Source: Pseudomonadota bacterium (lineage in GTDB: Bacteria > Pseudomonadota > Gammaproteobacteria > Steroidobacterales > Steroidobacteraceae). From it: a DNA stretch of 64,000 nt. The translations under genes were made by a program, and so were the position numbers. Location of the stretch: contig QGVD01000011.1 in NCBI GenBank assembly GCA_003242685.1, forward strand, positions 3,069 to 67,068. The letters run 5' to 3'. The notes below the pieces were generated by a model. It did not search any database. It was given only the letters and a program-made list of their open reading frames with translations, and was not told the origin of the DNA. Below, piece by piece: positions 53,118-63,983 of the stretch (position 1 is the first letter of the stretch; the number at the start of each line of letters is the position of its first letter).

Positions 53118-54213
53118 GCGCGCGTGGGGCGGAGTGCTGCTCTCGCTCGTGCTGCTGCTCGCGGGCGCGATGGTGGCAGCGTTCCTCGCGTATCGCTGGA
53201 TCGAGCGCGAGCATTCTGCGCCGGGGCCCTCCGAAAGCCCGATCCGCTTCCAGGTCGCGCCGGGCGCCAGCGCACGGAGTGTACTGACGCGCCTCGAATC
53301 GATGGGCGCGCTGCCGAGTGCGCGCCGCACCGAGCTGTACCTGCGCCTGACGGGCAGGCGGCTCAACGTGAAGGTCGGCGAGTACGAGATTCCTGCGCGT
53401 GCGAGCCCGGCAGACATCGTGGAGCGGCTCGAGCAGGGGCGGGTGGTGCTCGAGTCACTCACGATCGTGGAAGGCTCGCGCTTCGCCGATCTGCGCGCGG
53501 CGCTCGAGCGACATCCGGGCGTGAAGGTGACGCTGCGCAGCAAGAGCGACGAGGAAATCATGGCCCTCCTGGGTCATCCGGGCGAGCATCCGGAAGGACG
53601 CTTCTTCCCGGACACCTATCATTTCGCCGCAGGCACGACGGATCTCCAGCTTCTGCGACACGCGTTCGAGAGGATGCAGAGGATTCTCGCAGAGGCATGG
53701 GAACAGCGGCGTGAGAACCTGCCCCTCGAGACGCCCTACGAGGCGCTGATCCTCGCCTCGATCGTGGAGAAAGAGACGGCGCTCGAATCGGAACGGCCCC
53801 GCATCGCAGGCGTGTTCATCAATCGTCTGCGGCGCGGCATGCGTCTGCAGTCGGATCCGACGGTGATCTACGGCATCGGCCCCGCATTCGACGGCGACAT
53901 CCGCAGCCGGGATCTCGTCACGGACACGCCGTACAACACCTACACACGGGCAGGACTGCCTCCGACACCGATTGCGCTGCCGGGACGCGAAGCGCTCTAT
54001 GCCGTCGTGCAGCCCGCGGAGACCGAAGAGCTGTACTTCGTGGCGACGGGTCTCGGCGACGGCTCGCATCACTTCTCGCGCACGCTCGAGGAGCACAATC
54101 AGGCCGTGAAGCGCTATCTCGCGCGGCTGAAGCAGCGCCCGAGGTCGTCGACCGGCGCCGGCGCTCCGCAGCCGAAGGCGCAGGAGTCCGCCACGCCCGC
54201 GGAGGCACGATGA
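53110..54213 (+). CDS. mltG: MltG, endolytic murein transglycosylase
   Basis: A 367-aa YceG-family protein with an N-terminal membrane anchor (GGVLLSLVLLLAGAMVAAFLA) and a LysM-like plus lytic domain. The catalytic Glu is in ASIVEKETAL, with QSDPTVIYGIG and PIALPGREALYAVVQPA downstream. It terminates nascent glycan strands. The GTG at 53110 overlaps the pabC end; GGAGCGAG lies just upstream. Confidence 0.94.
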   Translation: MSRRAWGGVLLSLVLLLAGAMVAAFLAYRWIEREHSAPGPSESPIRFQVAPGASARSVLTRLESMGALPSARRTELYLRLTGRRLNVKVGEYEIPARASPADIVERLEQGRVVLESLTIVEGSRFADLRAALERHPGVKVTLRSKSDEEIMALLGHPGEHPEGRFFPDTYHFAAGTTDLQLLRHAFERMQRILAEAWEQRRENLPLETPYEALILASIVEKETALESERPRIAGVFINRLRRGMRLQSDPTVIYGIGPAFDGDIRSRDLVTDTPYNTYTRAGLPPTPIALPGREALYAVVQPAETEELYFVATGLGDGSHHFSRTLEEHNQAVKRYLARLKQRPRSSTGAGAPQPKAQESATPAEAR

Positions 54214-54848
54214 GCCGCGGCCGCTTCATCACGCTCGAGGGCATCGAGGGCGCGGGCAAGACGACGGCTGCGAAGATCCTGCACGACCGACTCGACGCGC
54301 GCGGCATACCGGTGCGCCTCACTCGCGAGCCCGGCGGCACACCGCTCGCCGAACGCGTGCGGGATATCGTGCTGACCGCCGGCGGTGAAACGATTCCGCC
54401 GGTGGCCGAGACGCTCCTCATGTTCGCGGCGCGCGGCATTCATCTCGCAAATCTCGTGCGTCCTGCGCTCGAGCGCGGAACATGGATCGTATGCGACCGC
54501 TTCACGGACGCGACGCGCGCCTATCAGGGCGGCGGGCGCGGCTTCGATCGCGAGCTGATCGAGCGGCTCGCTGCCGCGACACATGGCGATCTCGCTCCCG
54601 ACCGCACGCTGCTGCTCGACGTGCCCGTTTCCGTCGGCCTCGCACGTGCGAAACAGCGCGCGGGCACCACGGATCGCTTCGAGCGCGAGCGCGAGGCCTT
54701 CTTCGAGCGTGTACGCGCGGCGTATCTCGAGCTCGCGCGCGCCGAGCCGCAGCGCTTCCGGGTGATCGACGCCTCGCGGCCGCTCGCCGAGGTCGAAGAG
54801 CAGATCGCGGCTGCCGTGGAGGACCTGCTGACGGAGGCGACGCGCTGA
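54210..54848 (+). CDS. tmk: Tmk, thymidylate kinase
   Basis: A 212-aa P-loop kinase converting dTMP to dTDP. The P-loop is LEGIEGAGKTT, with TREPGGTPLAE, CDRFTDATRAYQGGGRG and LLLDVPVSVGLAR. It overlaps mltG by four bases (ATGA) and holB by one base. Confidence 0.97.
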   Translation: MSRGRFITLEGIEGAGKTTAAKILHDRLDARGIPVRLTREPGGTPLAERVRDIVLTAGGETIPPVAETLLMFAARGIHLANLVRPALERGTWIVCDRFTDATRAYQGGGRGFDRELIERLAAATHGDLAPDRTLLLDVPVSVGLARAKQRAGTTDRFEREREAFFERVRAAYLELARAEPQRFRVIDASRPLAEVEEQIAAAVEDLLTEATR

Positions 54849-55813
54849 TGGCGGAAGACGCGCACGTCACGGTCCCGTGGCTCGAAGGGCCGCTGGCATC
54901 CGTCGCCGCGGCTCACCGGGCGGGGCGTCTGCCGCATGCGCTCCTGATCCACGACTCTCCAGGTGCCGGCGGAGACGTGCTTGCGCAGCGGATCGCGCAG
55001 GTCGTGCTCTGTGAACGTGTGCAGAGCACGCCCTGCGGGCAATGCACGGCATGCCACCGCGTCGCGAGCGGCCAGCACCCCGACCTCGTTCACGTGCACC
55101 CGACCGAGGACTCGCGTCAGATCCGCATCGAGCAGGTGCGCGAGCTCGCGCACGAGATCGGCCTCACGAGCCATCAGGGCGGGTACAAGGTCGGCATCCT
55201 CGCACCGGCCGATGCGCTCAATCGCCACGCTGCGAACGCGCTGCTCAAGACCCTCGAGGAGCCCGCACCGCGTACGCTGCTCGTGCTGGTCGCCACCCAG
55301 CCGTCGCGGCTGCCGGCCACCATCATCAGCCGCTGTCAGCGGATCCGTATCCGGCCGCCGTCGCGAGCCGAGAGCATCGACTGGCTGCGGCGGACCCGGG
55401 GCAGCGGAGACTGGGAGAGGGTGCTCGACGTGCTCGGGGAAGCGCCGCTCCTGGCCGCACGCCTCGACCCGGCTGCAGTCGCCCGGATCGACGACGACAC
55501 GCGCCGGACGCTCGGTGAGCTGTCCAACCGGGCCGCAGACCCGGCCAGCCTCGCCGAGCGCTGGAGTCGGTCCGACCTCGAGCTGCGCCTGACGTGCCTT
55601 GAGAACTGGATCACGGAGCGCATCCGCAGGGCCGCCGGGGTGGACGCGGATTCTGTGAAGCCGCACGCGGGGACGCACTTGCCTCGCGCGCGTCCGGAAT
55701 CGAATATACGGAAGCTCTTTGAGCTGCTGGACAGCGTGCGCGAGCTCAGGATGCTGCTCGATACCCCGCTCAACCGCGCACTGGCGCTCGAGAACATTCT
55801 GCGGCGCATCTGA
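54848..55813 (+). CDS. holB: HolB, DNA polymerase III delta' subunit
   Basis: Clamp-loader subunit of 321 aa. It has a degenerate P-loop region (LIHDSPGAGGDVLAQ), the zinc-binding CGQCTACHRVASGQHPD, and the sensor segment NALLKTLEEPAPRTLLVLVA, with the SRC-type motif ISRCQRI. It starts on the last base of the tmk stop (TGATG). The C-terminal part is shorter on conserved motifs, as usual. Confidence 0.93.
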   Translation: MAEDAHVTVPWLEGPLASVAAAHRAGRLPHALLIHDSPGAGGDVLAQRIAQVVLCERVQSTPCGQCTACHRVASGQHPDLVHVHPTEDSRQIRIEQVRELAHEIGLTSHQGGYKVGILAPADALNRHAANALLKTLEEPAPRTLLVLVATQPSRLPATIISRCQRIRIRPPSRAESIDWLRRTRGSGDWERVLDVLGEAPLLAARLDPAAVARIDDDTRRTLGELSNRAADPASLAERWSRSDLELRLTCLENWITERIRRAAGVDADSVKPHAGTHLPRARPESNIRKLFELLDSVRELRMLLDTPLNRALALENILRRI

Positions 55814-55848
55814 AGCCGCCGCCACGAAGCCGCAAAGAGGGATTCGCC

Positions 55849-56199
55849 TTGCGTACGGGAGCCAACAAGCCGGGCCTGCTCACCCTGACCATCAAGGACA
55901 AGAGCGCGCTGTACCTGGCCTACATGCCCTTCGTGCGTAACGGGGGCCTCTTCATTCCCACCAACAGCAACTACCGCCTCGGCGACGAGGTGTTCATGCT
56001 CCTCAACCTCATGGGCGAGGACGAAAAGCTCCCCGTCGCAGGCCGCGTGATCTGGGTGACGCCGAAGGGCGCGCAGGGCAAGCGCACCGCGGGCATCGGC
56101 GTGCAGTTCAGCGAACAGGACCGCGGCCAGACACAGAAGAAGATCGAGAACTATCTCGCCGGCGCGCTCGCCGGCGACAAGGCCACTCACACGATGTAG
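55849..56199 (+). CDS. pilZ: PilZ-domain protein, type IV pilus biogenesis type
   Basis: A 116-aa single PilZ domain. It has FVRNGGLFIPTNSNYRLGDEV, the core of the pilus-type PilZ proteins that follow holB in Pseudomonas and Xanthomonas, and GRVIWVTPKGAQGKRTAGIGVQF. The canonical c-di-GMP RxxxR motif is not seen, as in the founding PilZ, which does not bind c-di-GMP. The TTG at 55849 follows AGAGGG. Its role in pili is inferred from family and position. Confidence 0.88.
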   Translation: MRTGANKPGLLTLTIKDKSALYLAYMPFVRNGGLFIPTNSNYRLGDEVFMLLNLMGEDEKLPVAGRVIWVTPKGAQGKRTAGIGVQFSEQDRGQTQKKIENYLAGALAGDKATHTM

Positions 56200-56236
56200 C
56201 GGTCGCGGCGCGCCGCACGCGCCGAGTGAATCGTTC

Positions 56237-57304
56237 TCAGGCCGTGCGCCTGAGCGGAAGGTTCGCGCCGTTCGAGATACCGCCCTTCAGCACGTACGCA
56301 TCGAAGCCGCGTTCCGCCAGGATGTACGCGGCCACCGAGCTTCTCCGGCCGGTGTCGCAGTACACGACGTACGGCACGTTGCGGTCGAGCGTCGAGAGCT
56401 TCAGGCGAATGAAGTAGAGCGGCAGGTTGATCGAGCCCTCGATGCTGAGGTTCTGATGCTCGCTCGGCAGGCGCACGTCGAGCCACTTTCCGCCGCGCGA
56501 GATGATGTCGTTCGCCTGCTCGGTGCTCACCCACTGCAGGAGCGGCTCGTTCATGAGCTGGCGGAAATCCTGCTTGTTGAGCCGCATCAGCACGCCGTCG
56601 GTGAGCATGGTGACCGTGGCGTTGCGCTTGCCTTCGGCGATGAGTGCCTCTTCTCCGAAGGTGTCACCGACGCCGAGCTCGGCGAGCTTGATGCCTTCCT
56701 GATTGAGCGGCGATTCGCGCGTGACGACGCAGCGCCCGCTCACGACGACGTAGAAGTAGTCGCCTTCGTCGCCCTGCTTGATGATGACGTCGCCCGCGCG
56801 GACCGGGACGCGCTGCATGCGCATGAAGATGGCCTGGATGTTCGCCGGCGGAATGCGGTGAAACGCTTTCGTCTGCAGCAGCGTGGTCATCCAGTCGTCG
56901 CCGCCGCCTGCCTCGGCCTGCAGCTCCGTCACCTCGTAGGTTCCGGTCTGGTCCCACGTGATCATCACGTCGAGCAGATCGCTGTCGATGGCGAGATAGG
57001 AGATCTCGTCCATCGCGCGCGCGGAGACGCGACGCGGCAGGTTGGGGGAGAGGGGACTGCGCGCCTCGGGCGTGCCGCCGCGGACGATGCCCACCGTGCG
57101 GTCGCCTTCCCGGAGCTCCACCATGCCGGAGACGAGCCAGATGGTGCGCTTGTCGGTGTCGCCTTCCTTGAACAGCAGCCGGCCCGCGGGCATGGTCCGC
57201 ACGCTCACCTTCTTGGCGAGCGCGGCGAGATTCTCGCGTTTCAGCCCGTCGAGAGGTGCGAAATTCTTCAGGAGCTGAACGCTGGCTTCGCGTTCCTCAG
57301 GCAT
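56237..57304 (-). CDS. Fusion of two cyclic-nucleotide-binding domains and a rhodanese domain
   Basis: A 355-aa cytoplasmic protein. Residues ~10-110 form a weak cNMP-binding (Crp-like) fold, ~130-255 a second one with the conserved GDEGDYFYVVVSGRC and GEEALIAEGKRNATV, and ~260-355 a rhodanese domain with the active-site Cys in VVYCDTGRRSSVAA. The second domain keeps the FGEEALI/RNATV phosphate-binding cassette; the first lacks it. It has no DNA-binding helix. Start: ATG 57304, with an in-frame TTG at 57313. A perfect ATGTTAACAT palindrome lies at 57356-57365, within 62 bases of the start. Function is unknown; a nucleotide-controlled sulfur transferase is a guess. Confidence 0.82.
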   Translation of the reverse strand: MPEEREASVQLLKNFAPLDGLKRENLAALAKKVSVRTMPAGRLLFKEGDTDKRTIWLVSGMVELREGDRTVGIVRGGTPEARSPLSPNLPRRVSARAMDEISYLAIDSDLLDVMITWDQTGTYEVTELQAEAGGGDDWMTTLLQTKAFHRIPPANIQAIFMRMQRVPVRAGDVIIKQGDEGDYFYVVVSGRCVVTRESPLNQEGIKLAELGVGDTFGEEALIAEGKRNATVTMLTDGVLMRLNKQDFRQLMNEPLLQWVSTEQANDIISRGGKWLDVRLPSEHQNLSIEGSINLPLYFIRLKLSTLDRNVPYVVYCDTGRRSSVAAYILAERGFDAYVLKGGISNGANLPLRRTA

Positions 57305-57395
57305 CTGGTGCAAAACCGCTTGCTCGGCGTGACCGCCGAGTTGGAATTCGCACCGATGTTAACATAGCGAGGCCGTGTCACTTCTGGAACGCCGT

Positions 57396-59468
<2,073 letters not shown>

Positions 59469-59519
59469 GGGATGCTCCCTCCCCGGATCATCGCGGATCC
59501 GGACAACTGCGCGGCCGGC

Positions 59520-60284
59520 TCAGGCGGCGGGCCGGCGCACTACGGCATCGGGATTGACCGTGAAATCGCACACCAGCGGCCGGTGGTCCGAGAAGCGCAC
59601 GTCCGGCACGCGGAAATCCTGCACCTCGATGCCTTCGCTGACGAGCACGAAGTCGAGCTCGATGCGCGGCGTGCGCGACGGGAACGACGGCAGTCCCGCC
59701 GAGTTCGCGTTACGCAACCCGGCCGCGCGCATGAACAGGTAGATCTCGTGATTGCCCCAGAAGGTGTTGAAGTCCCCGGCCACGATCACGGGTTTCGGCG
59801 ACTGCACGATGAGATCGTGCAGCGAGCGGAGCTGGTACTGGCGCTGGCGGAACTTGAGCGACAGATGCACGAGGAACACGCACACGTCGTCGAGCTCGAG
59901 CTCGATGATCAGGCGCTTGATGCCCGTGTCGAAGTAGTGGAAGCGCTCGCCCTTCACGTGCGGGGCGGAGAGGAACGCGTTGCCCTGCTTGCGGACGATG
60001 GGCAGGAACTGGTTCAGCGAGCCCGTGCCGTACTTGCACTGAAAGATCGAGTAGTGGCCGAGGTGACGCGCGATGTACTCGGCCTGGTTCACCATGCCCG
60101 TACGGATCGAGCCCGTGTCGACCTCGATGAGCCCCACGATGTCGGGCTTCTCCGATCGGATGAACTCCGTGATGCCCTTCAGCACGCGCGGGTTGCTGCG
60201 CAGGTAGCCCGCGCCGGGCAGCGGCAGATGAAAGGCCGGTCCCGTGCCGGTGGCGTAGCGGATGTTGTAGACGAGAAGTCGCAA
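59520..60284 (-). CDS. Endonuclease/exonuclease/phosphatase-family hydrolase
   Basis: A 254-aa EEP-fold protein. It begins RLLVYNIRYATG, and carries VGLIEVDTGS, VIVAGDFNTFWGNHEIY and SDHRPLVCDF, the metal and active-site residues (Asn, Glu, Asp-x-Asn, Asp-His) of this fold. No signal peptide is seen from the chosen TTG start (60284; AAAGGA eight bases upstream). Family members cut phosphodiesters in nucleic acids, lipids or cofactors; the substrate is unknown. A minus-strand TAGAAT (60319-60314) lies about 30 bases upstream as a possible -10. Confidence 0.85.
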   Translation of the reverse strand: MRLLVYNIRYATGTGPAFHLPLPGAGYLRSNPRVLKGITEFIRSEKPDIVGLIEVDTGSIRTGMVNQAEYIARHLGHYSIFQCKYGTGSLNQFLPIVRKQGNAFLSAPHVKGERFHYFDTGIKRLIIELELDDVCVFLVHLSLKFRQRQYQLRSLHDLIVQSPKPVIVAGDFNTFWGNHEIYLFMRAAGLRNANSAGLPSFPSRTPRIELDFVLVSEGIEVQDFRVPDVRFSDHRPLVCDFTVNPDAVVRRPAA

Positions 60285-60454
60285 TCCGAGCCGTCCTTTC
60301 AATGACGTACGGCATTCTATCGGTGCATCGCCGCACGCGGGAGGGCCGGGAAGGCGCCGCATCCGGACTTACCCTGACGCGGGTTCCCAGCGCAGAGCGC
60401 TTGTGCGAGACTGCCTGCGGCCGGCCGCGGGTCGGGACACTGCAGCGAACGCAC

Positions 60455-60907
60455 ATGTCGCAGACCAATCCCATTCGACTCTTCGTCACGCACGCCTGGG
60501 AGACGTCGGACGATTATCTGCGCGTGTTCGAGTACCTCGAGAGCGCGCGCAACTTCTTCTACCGGAATTTCAGCACGCCGGAGCACCGGCCCGTGGGCGA
60601 CAACGAGGCGCTCAAGGAAGACCTCCGGCGCCAGATCGCTCCGGTCGAAGCCGTCATCGGGCTCTCGAGTCTCTTCGACACACACCGGGATCTGGTGACC
60701 TTCCAGCTCCTCTACGCGCAGGCGAACCAGAAGCCCGTCATCCTGCTCAAGCGCTTCGGAGATCAGCGCCCCGTGCCCAAGGCACTCGCCGATCTCGCCA
60801 ACGAGATCGTCGACTGGGACGAGCGCGCGCTGGTGGACGCAATCCGCCGCCAGGCGCGTCACGAGGACACGACGCGCTGGGACGTGATCGAGTTCAAGCT
60901 CGACTGA
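60455..60907 (+). CDS. ThsB-like TIR-domain protein (DUF1863 type), orphan
   Basis: A 150-aa protein resembling the TIR-like DUF1863/ThsB family: RLFVTHAWETSDDYLRVFEYL at the N-terminus, a central IAPVEAVIGLSSLFD and the strand NQKPVILLKRFG. In the family the segment before the last strand usually carries a Glu (W..E...A..GKPII pattern); here it reads TFQLLYAQANQKPVI, with Gln at that position. ThsB proteins are TIR enzymes of the Thoeris antiphage defence system. No ThsA or other defence gene is adjacent, so a defence role is not shown. It diverges from the EEP hydrolase gene and converges on the next gene. Confidence 0.7.
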   Translation: MSQTNPIRLFVTHAWETSDDYLRVFEYLESARNFFYRNFSTPEHRPVGDNEALKEDLRRQIAPVEAVIGLSSLFDTHRDLVTFQLLYAQANQKPVILLKRFGDQRPVPKALADLANEIVDWDERALVDAIRRQARHEDTTRWDVIEFKLD

Positions 60908-60914
60908 GAGAGAC

Positions 60915-61253
60915 TCAGGCGTCGACGGCGTGCAGCGTCACGACCTGTGACGCACCGGCGTTGCGCGCGATGGCGCCGAACATGCGCACGACCGTCGAGG
61001 CAACGGCATCGGCTTCTTCGCTCGACATCTTGCGGATGGTTGCGCGCACCGCGTCCTCACCGCGAAGCAGCGGGCGCTCGCGCGTGAGTCTGCGTGCGAC
61101 TGCCCGGAACTCCTCACGCAGTTCGCGCGGCAGCTCGTCTTCCGTCACGTAGGCGAGATGGTTGCGGTACGCGTCGTTCAACCTGTCCTTGATCGAGCCG
61201 GAGCGCGCAAGCGTCAGGGTAGCTCCCTGAAACTTCTCCCATGCGTTGCTCAT
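60915..61253 (-). CDS. Conserved small protein of unknown function
   Basis: I do not recognise this 112-aa protein. It is mostly helical and charged: WEKFQGATLTLARSGSIKDRLNDAYRNHL, DELPRELREEFRAVARRLTRE and EEADAVASTVVRMFGAIARNA. No signal peptide, cysteines or membrane segment are visible. Its stop lies seven bases from the TIR gene stop, so the two genes converge. The coding call rests on codon bias, the natural start at 61253 and a clean protein-like composition. Confidence 0.7.
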   Translation of the reverse strand: MSNAWEKFQGATLTLARSGSIKDRLNDAYRNHLAYVTEDELPRELREEFRAVARRLTRERPLLRGEDAVRATIRKMSSEEADAVASTVVRMFGAIARNAGASQVVTLHAVDA

Positions 61254-61504
61254 GATGACCTCGACGGACGGCGTGGCCCATGGGCGCTATGGACTGGCAG
61301 CATTCGCAGCATCTCCACGGCCACGTGTTGTTCTTGTGGCAGGACCCTTGGTGCATCAAGCAATTAGCCCCGGAATATAGCTCAGTTTCGAGCAAACACA
61401 ACCGGCAGCTCCGCAGTCCGCCGGCCCTGTGGCCCGCGCGCATGATTCCTGCTGCCCCCGGATTTCCCCCAAGGAGTGGACGGCTTACCCGCCAGGAGGG
61501 CCCG

Positions 61505-61966
61505 ATGAGCGAGTATGAGCATGCGGTCACCGTGCGCGCGCCGGCCGACAAGGTCTTCGAGTTCGTCTCCAACGTGGAGAACCTGCCCCACTATCTGCCG
61601 ACGGTTGACAGCGCCGAGCCCCAGCCCGGGGAGCGAGTCCGGGTCCGGGGCCGCGTCCAGGGCCGGTCGTACGATTCCGACGGCTATTACCGCGTGAACG
61701 CCGCGAAGAGACGGATGGAGTGGGGCTCGGACGGTGAGAACCAGTACCGGGGCTGGCTCACGGTGGAGGGCGATGGTGCGACGTCGAACGTCCGTGTCCA
61801 CCTGTCCTTCGAGCCTCGGCCGGATCAGATCCAGCAGTTCGAGCGTCAGACGGGAGACGCCGACCGCACCATCCAGCAGGGCCTGGAAGAAGCGCTCCAG
61901 CGCATCCAGATGCTGTTCGAGACGGCCGCGTCGCGATCCCAGCCCGGAGCGCAGCCGAGTCTATAG
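61505..61966 (+). CDS. SRPBCC-fold (polyketide cyclase/START-like) protein
   Basis: A 153-aa ligand-binding fold protein with the typical opening EYEHAVTVRAPADKVFEFVSNVENLPHYLPTV (split over its first 40 residues), then a beta-rich core and a C-terminal helix (TIQQGLEEALQRIQMLF). Family members bind lipids or aromatic compounds or act as cyclases. The function cannot be specified. AGGAGG (61496-61501) lies just before the ATG, which decides the start. It is transcribed alone. Confidence 0.82.
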   Translation: MSEYEHAVTVRAPADKVFEFVSNVENLPHYLPTVDSAEPQPGERVRVRGRVQGRSYDSDGYYRVNAAKRRMEWGSDGENQYRGWLTVEGDGATSNVRVHLSFEPRPDQIQQFERQTGDADRTIQQGLEEALQRIQMLFETAASRSQPGAQPSL

Positions 61967-62156
61967 AGCATCTAAAGAATTTCTCTTAAGTAGTTGATCT
62001 CGATAAATAAGAACAGGGCTTTACAGCGGGCAAGCAGGGTCTCGAGCAGAGGAGGAGCGCCGGGCACGCCTGCACGGCGCGGCCTCCGGCTGCGTGCATC
62101 CGTCCGAGGGATCGCGTATATCCCGCGGCCACGGCCAACCTGCTGGAGTCTTGTCG

Positions 62157-63983
62157 ATGACGACGAGCCGCCGTGACTTCCTCATCGGCGCCGGTGCCGC
62201 CGTATCGCTCACCGGCATCCCTTCGGCCCGCGCCGACGGTTCCGCCGACGCTGCGGTCCAGGCGCTTCTCGCCGAATGCGCCGAGGAGCTGCTGGCCGAC
62301 TATCCGGAGAACGCGACCTCGCTGGGAATCGATACCGGTCCTCGGGCCGGGCTGAAGGCACGGCTGACGGACCGCTCCGCGGCCGGGCAGCAGGCGATCG
62401 CGGCGCGGGCGGCCCGGCGCCTCGCGCGGCTCAAGGCGGTGGATCCGGCGACCTTGAGTGAAGCGACGCGCATCGACCTCGATGTCGTCCGCACTGCCCA
62501 CGAGTTCGCGAGTGAAGGCTTCGCCTTCCCATACGGCGACGTGGCCGTGCTCAATCAGAACTGGTCGTGGCGCAATGCGCCGTACGTCGTGGCCCAGAAC
62601 ACCGGCGCGTTCCTCGAGATCCCGACGCTCCTCGAGGAGCAGCACACGATCGAGTCCCGCGCCGACGCGGACGCCTATCTGGCCCGCCTCGAGGCCTACG
62701 CCGGGCAGATCGACGGTGAGACGGAGCGCCTGCGGTCAGCAGCGGCGCAGGGCGTCATCGCCCCGGACTTCATCCTCGACAAGACGATCCATCAGCTCAG
62801 GCTGGCCCGTGGCGGAAACGTCGCCGAGTGGTCGCTGGTGCGCTCACTTGCGAAGAAGACGCAGGGCATACCGGGTGACTACGCCGCGCGAGCAGAGCGC
62901 ATCGCCACGCAAAAGATCGCTCCGGCACTCGAGCGTCAGCTCGCGGAGCTCGAAGCGCACCGGCGCCGCGCGACATCGGATGCCGGCGTGTGGAAGCTGC
63001 CGCGAGGCGACGAGTACTACGCCTGGACGCTTCGCGCGGCCACCACGACCAACATGACGCCCGACGAAATCCACGAGCGGGGCAGGGAAGAGCTGCGCGA
63101 GCTGCATGCCGAGATGGACGCGATCCTCAAGCGCCAGGGCTACACGCGCGGCACGGTCGGCGAGCGCATGATCGCGCTCGGTAAAGAGGAGCGCTTCCGT
63201 TTCCCCGAAGGCGACGAAGGCCGCGCGCGCCTGCTCGCCTACGCCGACGAGATCCTGCGCGACATCCGCACCCGTATGCCGCGCGCATTCGGCACGCTCG
63301 TGCCGGGCAACGTGGAGGTGAAGCGACTTCCGCCTGAAGTCGAGCCCGGCGCGCCGCGCGCGTACGGAGGTCCCGGCACCATCGACGGCAAGGTGCCAGG
63401 CAAGTTCTGGATCAACCTGCACACGATGAACCTGTGGACCACCTACGATCTGCCGACGCTGGCCTATCACGAAGCCATTCCCGGCCATGCCTGGCAGGGC
63501 GAGTACACGTTCAAGCTGCCGCTCATCCGGTCCCTGCTCGCGTTCAATGCTTTCTCTGAAGGCTGGGCGCTGTACGCCGAGCAGCTCGCCGACGAGCTCG
63601 GCGTCTACGAAGTCGATCCGTTCGGCCGCCTGGGATACCTGCAGTCCATCACATTTCGCGCCTGCCGGCTCGTCGTCGACACCGGACTGCATGCGAGGCG
63701 CTGGACACGCGAACAGGCGATCAGGTGGTTCGTCGAGACCAACGGCTCCGGAATCGACGAAGTGACCAGCGAAGTCGATCGCTACTGCGCGTGGCCCGGA
63801 CAGGCGTGCGGATACAAGGTCGGCCACAGCGAGATCAACCGGCTGCGGCGCATGGCCCAGCAGGCGCTCGGCGCGAAGTTCGACCTGCGCAGGTTCAACG
63901 ACACCGTCGTCAAGGGCGGCGGCGTGCCGATGGTCGTGCTGGCGCGGAACATCGAAGCGATGATCCGCGAGGTGCGAAGCTGA
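62157..63983 (+). CDS. Tat-exported DUF885-family metallohydrolase
   Basis: A 608-aa protein with a twin-arginine signal (SRRDFLIGAGAAVSLTG, cleavage probably after ARA near residue 24). The DUF885 motif TLAYHEAIPGHAWQGEY has the HExxxxH-like metal-binding pattern, with FNAFSEGWALYAEQLADEL downstream. Members are predicted zinc peptidases, poorly characterised. It would be folded before export to the periplasm. A gap of 190 bases without a clear terminator precedes it. Confidence 0.88.
   Translation: MTTSRRDFLIGAGAAVSLTGIPSARADGSADAAVQALLAECAEELLADYPENATSLGIDTGPRAGLKARLTDRSAAGQQAIAARAARRLARLKAVDPATLSEATRIDLDVVRTAHEFASEGFAFPYGDVAVLNQNWSWRNAPYVVAQNTGAFLEIPTLLEEQHTIESRADADAYLARLEAYAGQIDGETERLRSAAAQGVIAPDFILDKTIHQLRLARGGNVAEWSLVRSLAKKTQGIPGDYAARAERIATQKIAPALERQLAELEAHRRRATSDAGVWKLPRGDEYYAWTLRAATTTNMTPDEIHERGREELRELHAEMDAILKRQGYTRGTVGERMIALGKEERFRFPEGDEGRARLLAYADEILRDIRTRMPRAFGTLVPGNVEVKRLPPEVEPGAPRAYGGPGTIDGKVPGKFWINLHTMNLWTTYDLPTLAYHEAIPGHAWQGEYTFKLPLIRSLLAFNAFSEGWALYAEQLADELGVYEVDPFGRLGYLQSITFRACRLVVDTGLHARRWTREQAIRWFVETNGSGIDEVTSEVDRYCAWPGQACGYKVGHSEINRLRRMAQQALGAKFDLRRFNDTVVKGGGVPMVVLARNIEAMIREVRS

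Noticed and set aside
60455..60907. Calling the TIR gene and its neighbours a Thoeris defence system
   Set aside because: No ThsA-like gene is present, neighbouring genes are not defence genes and the expected Glu is not seen.
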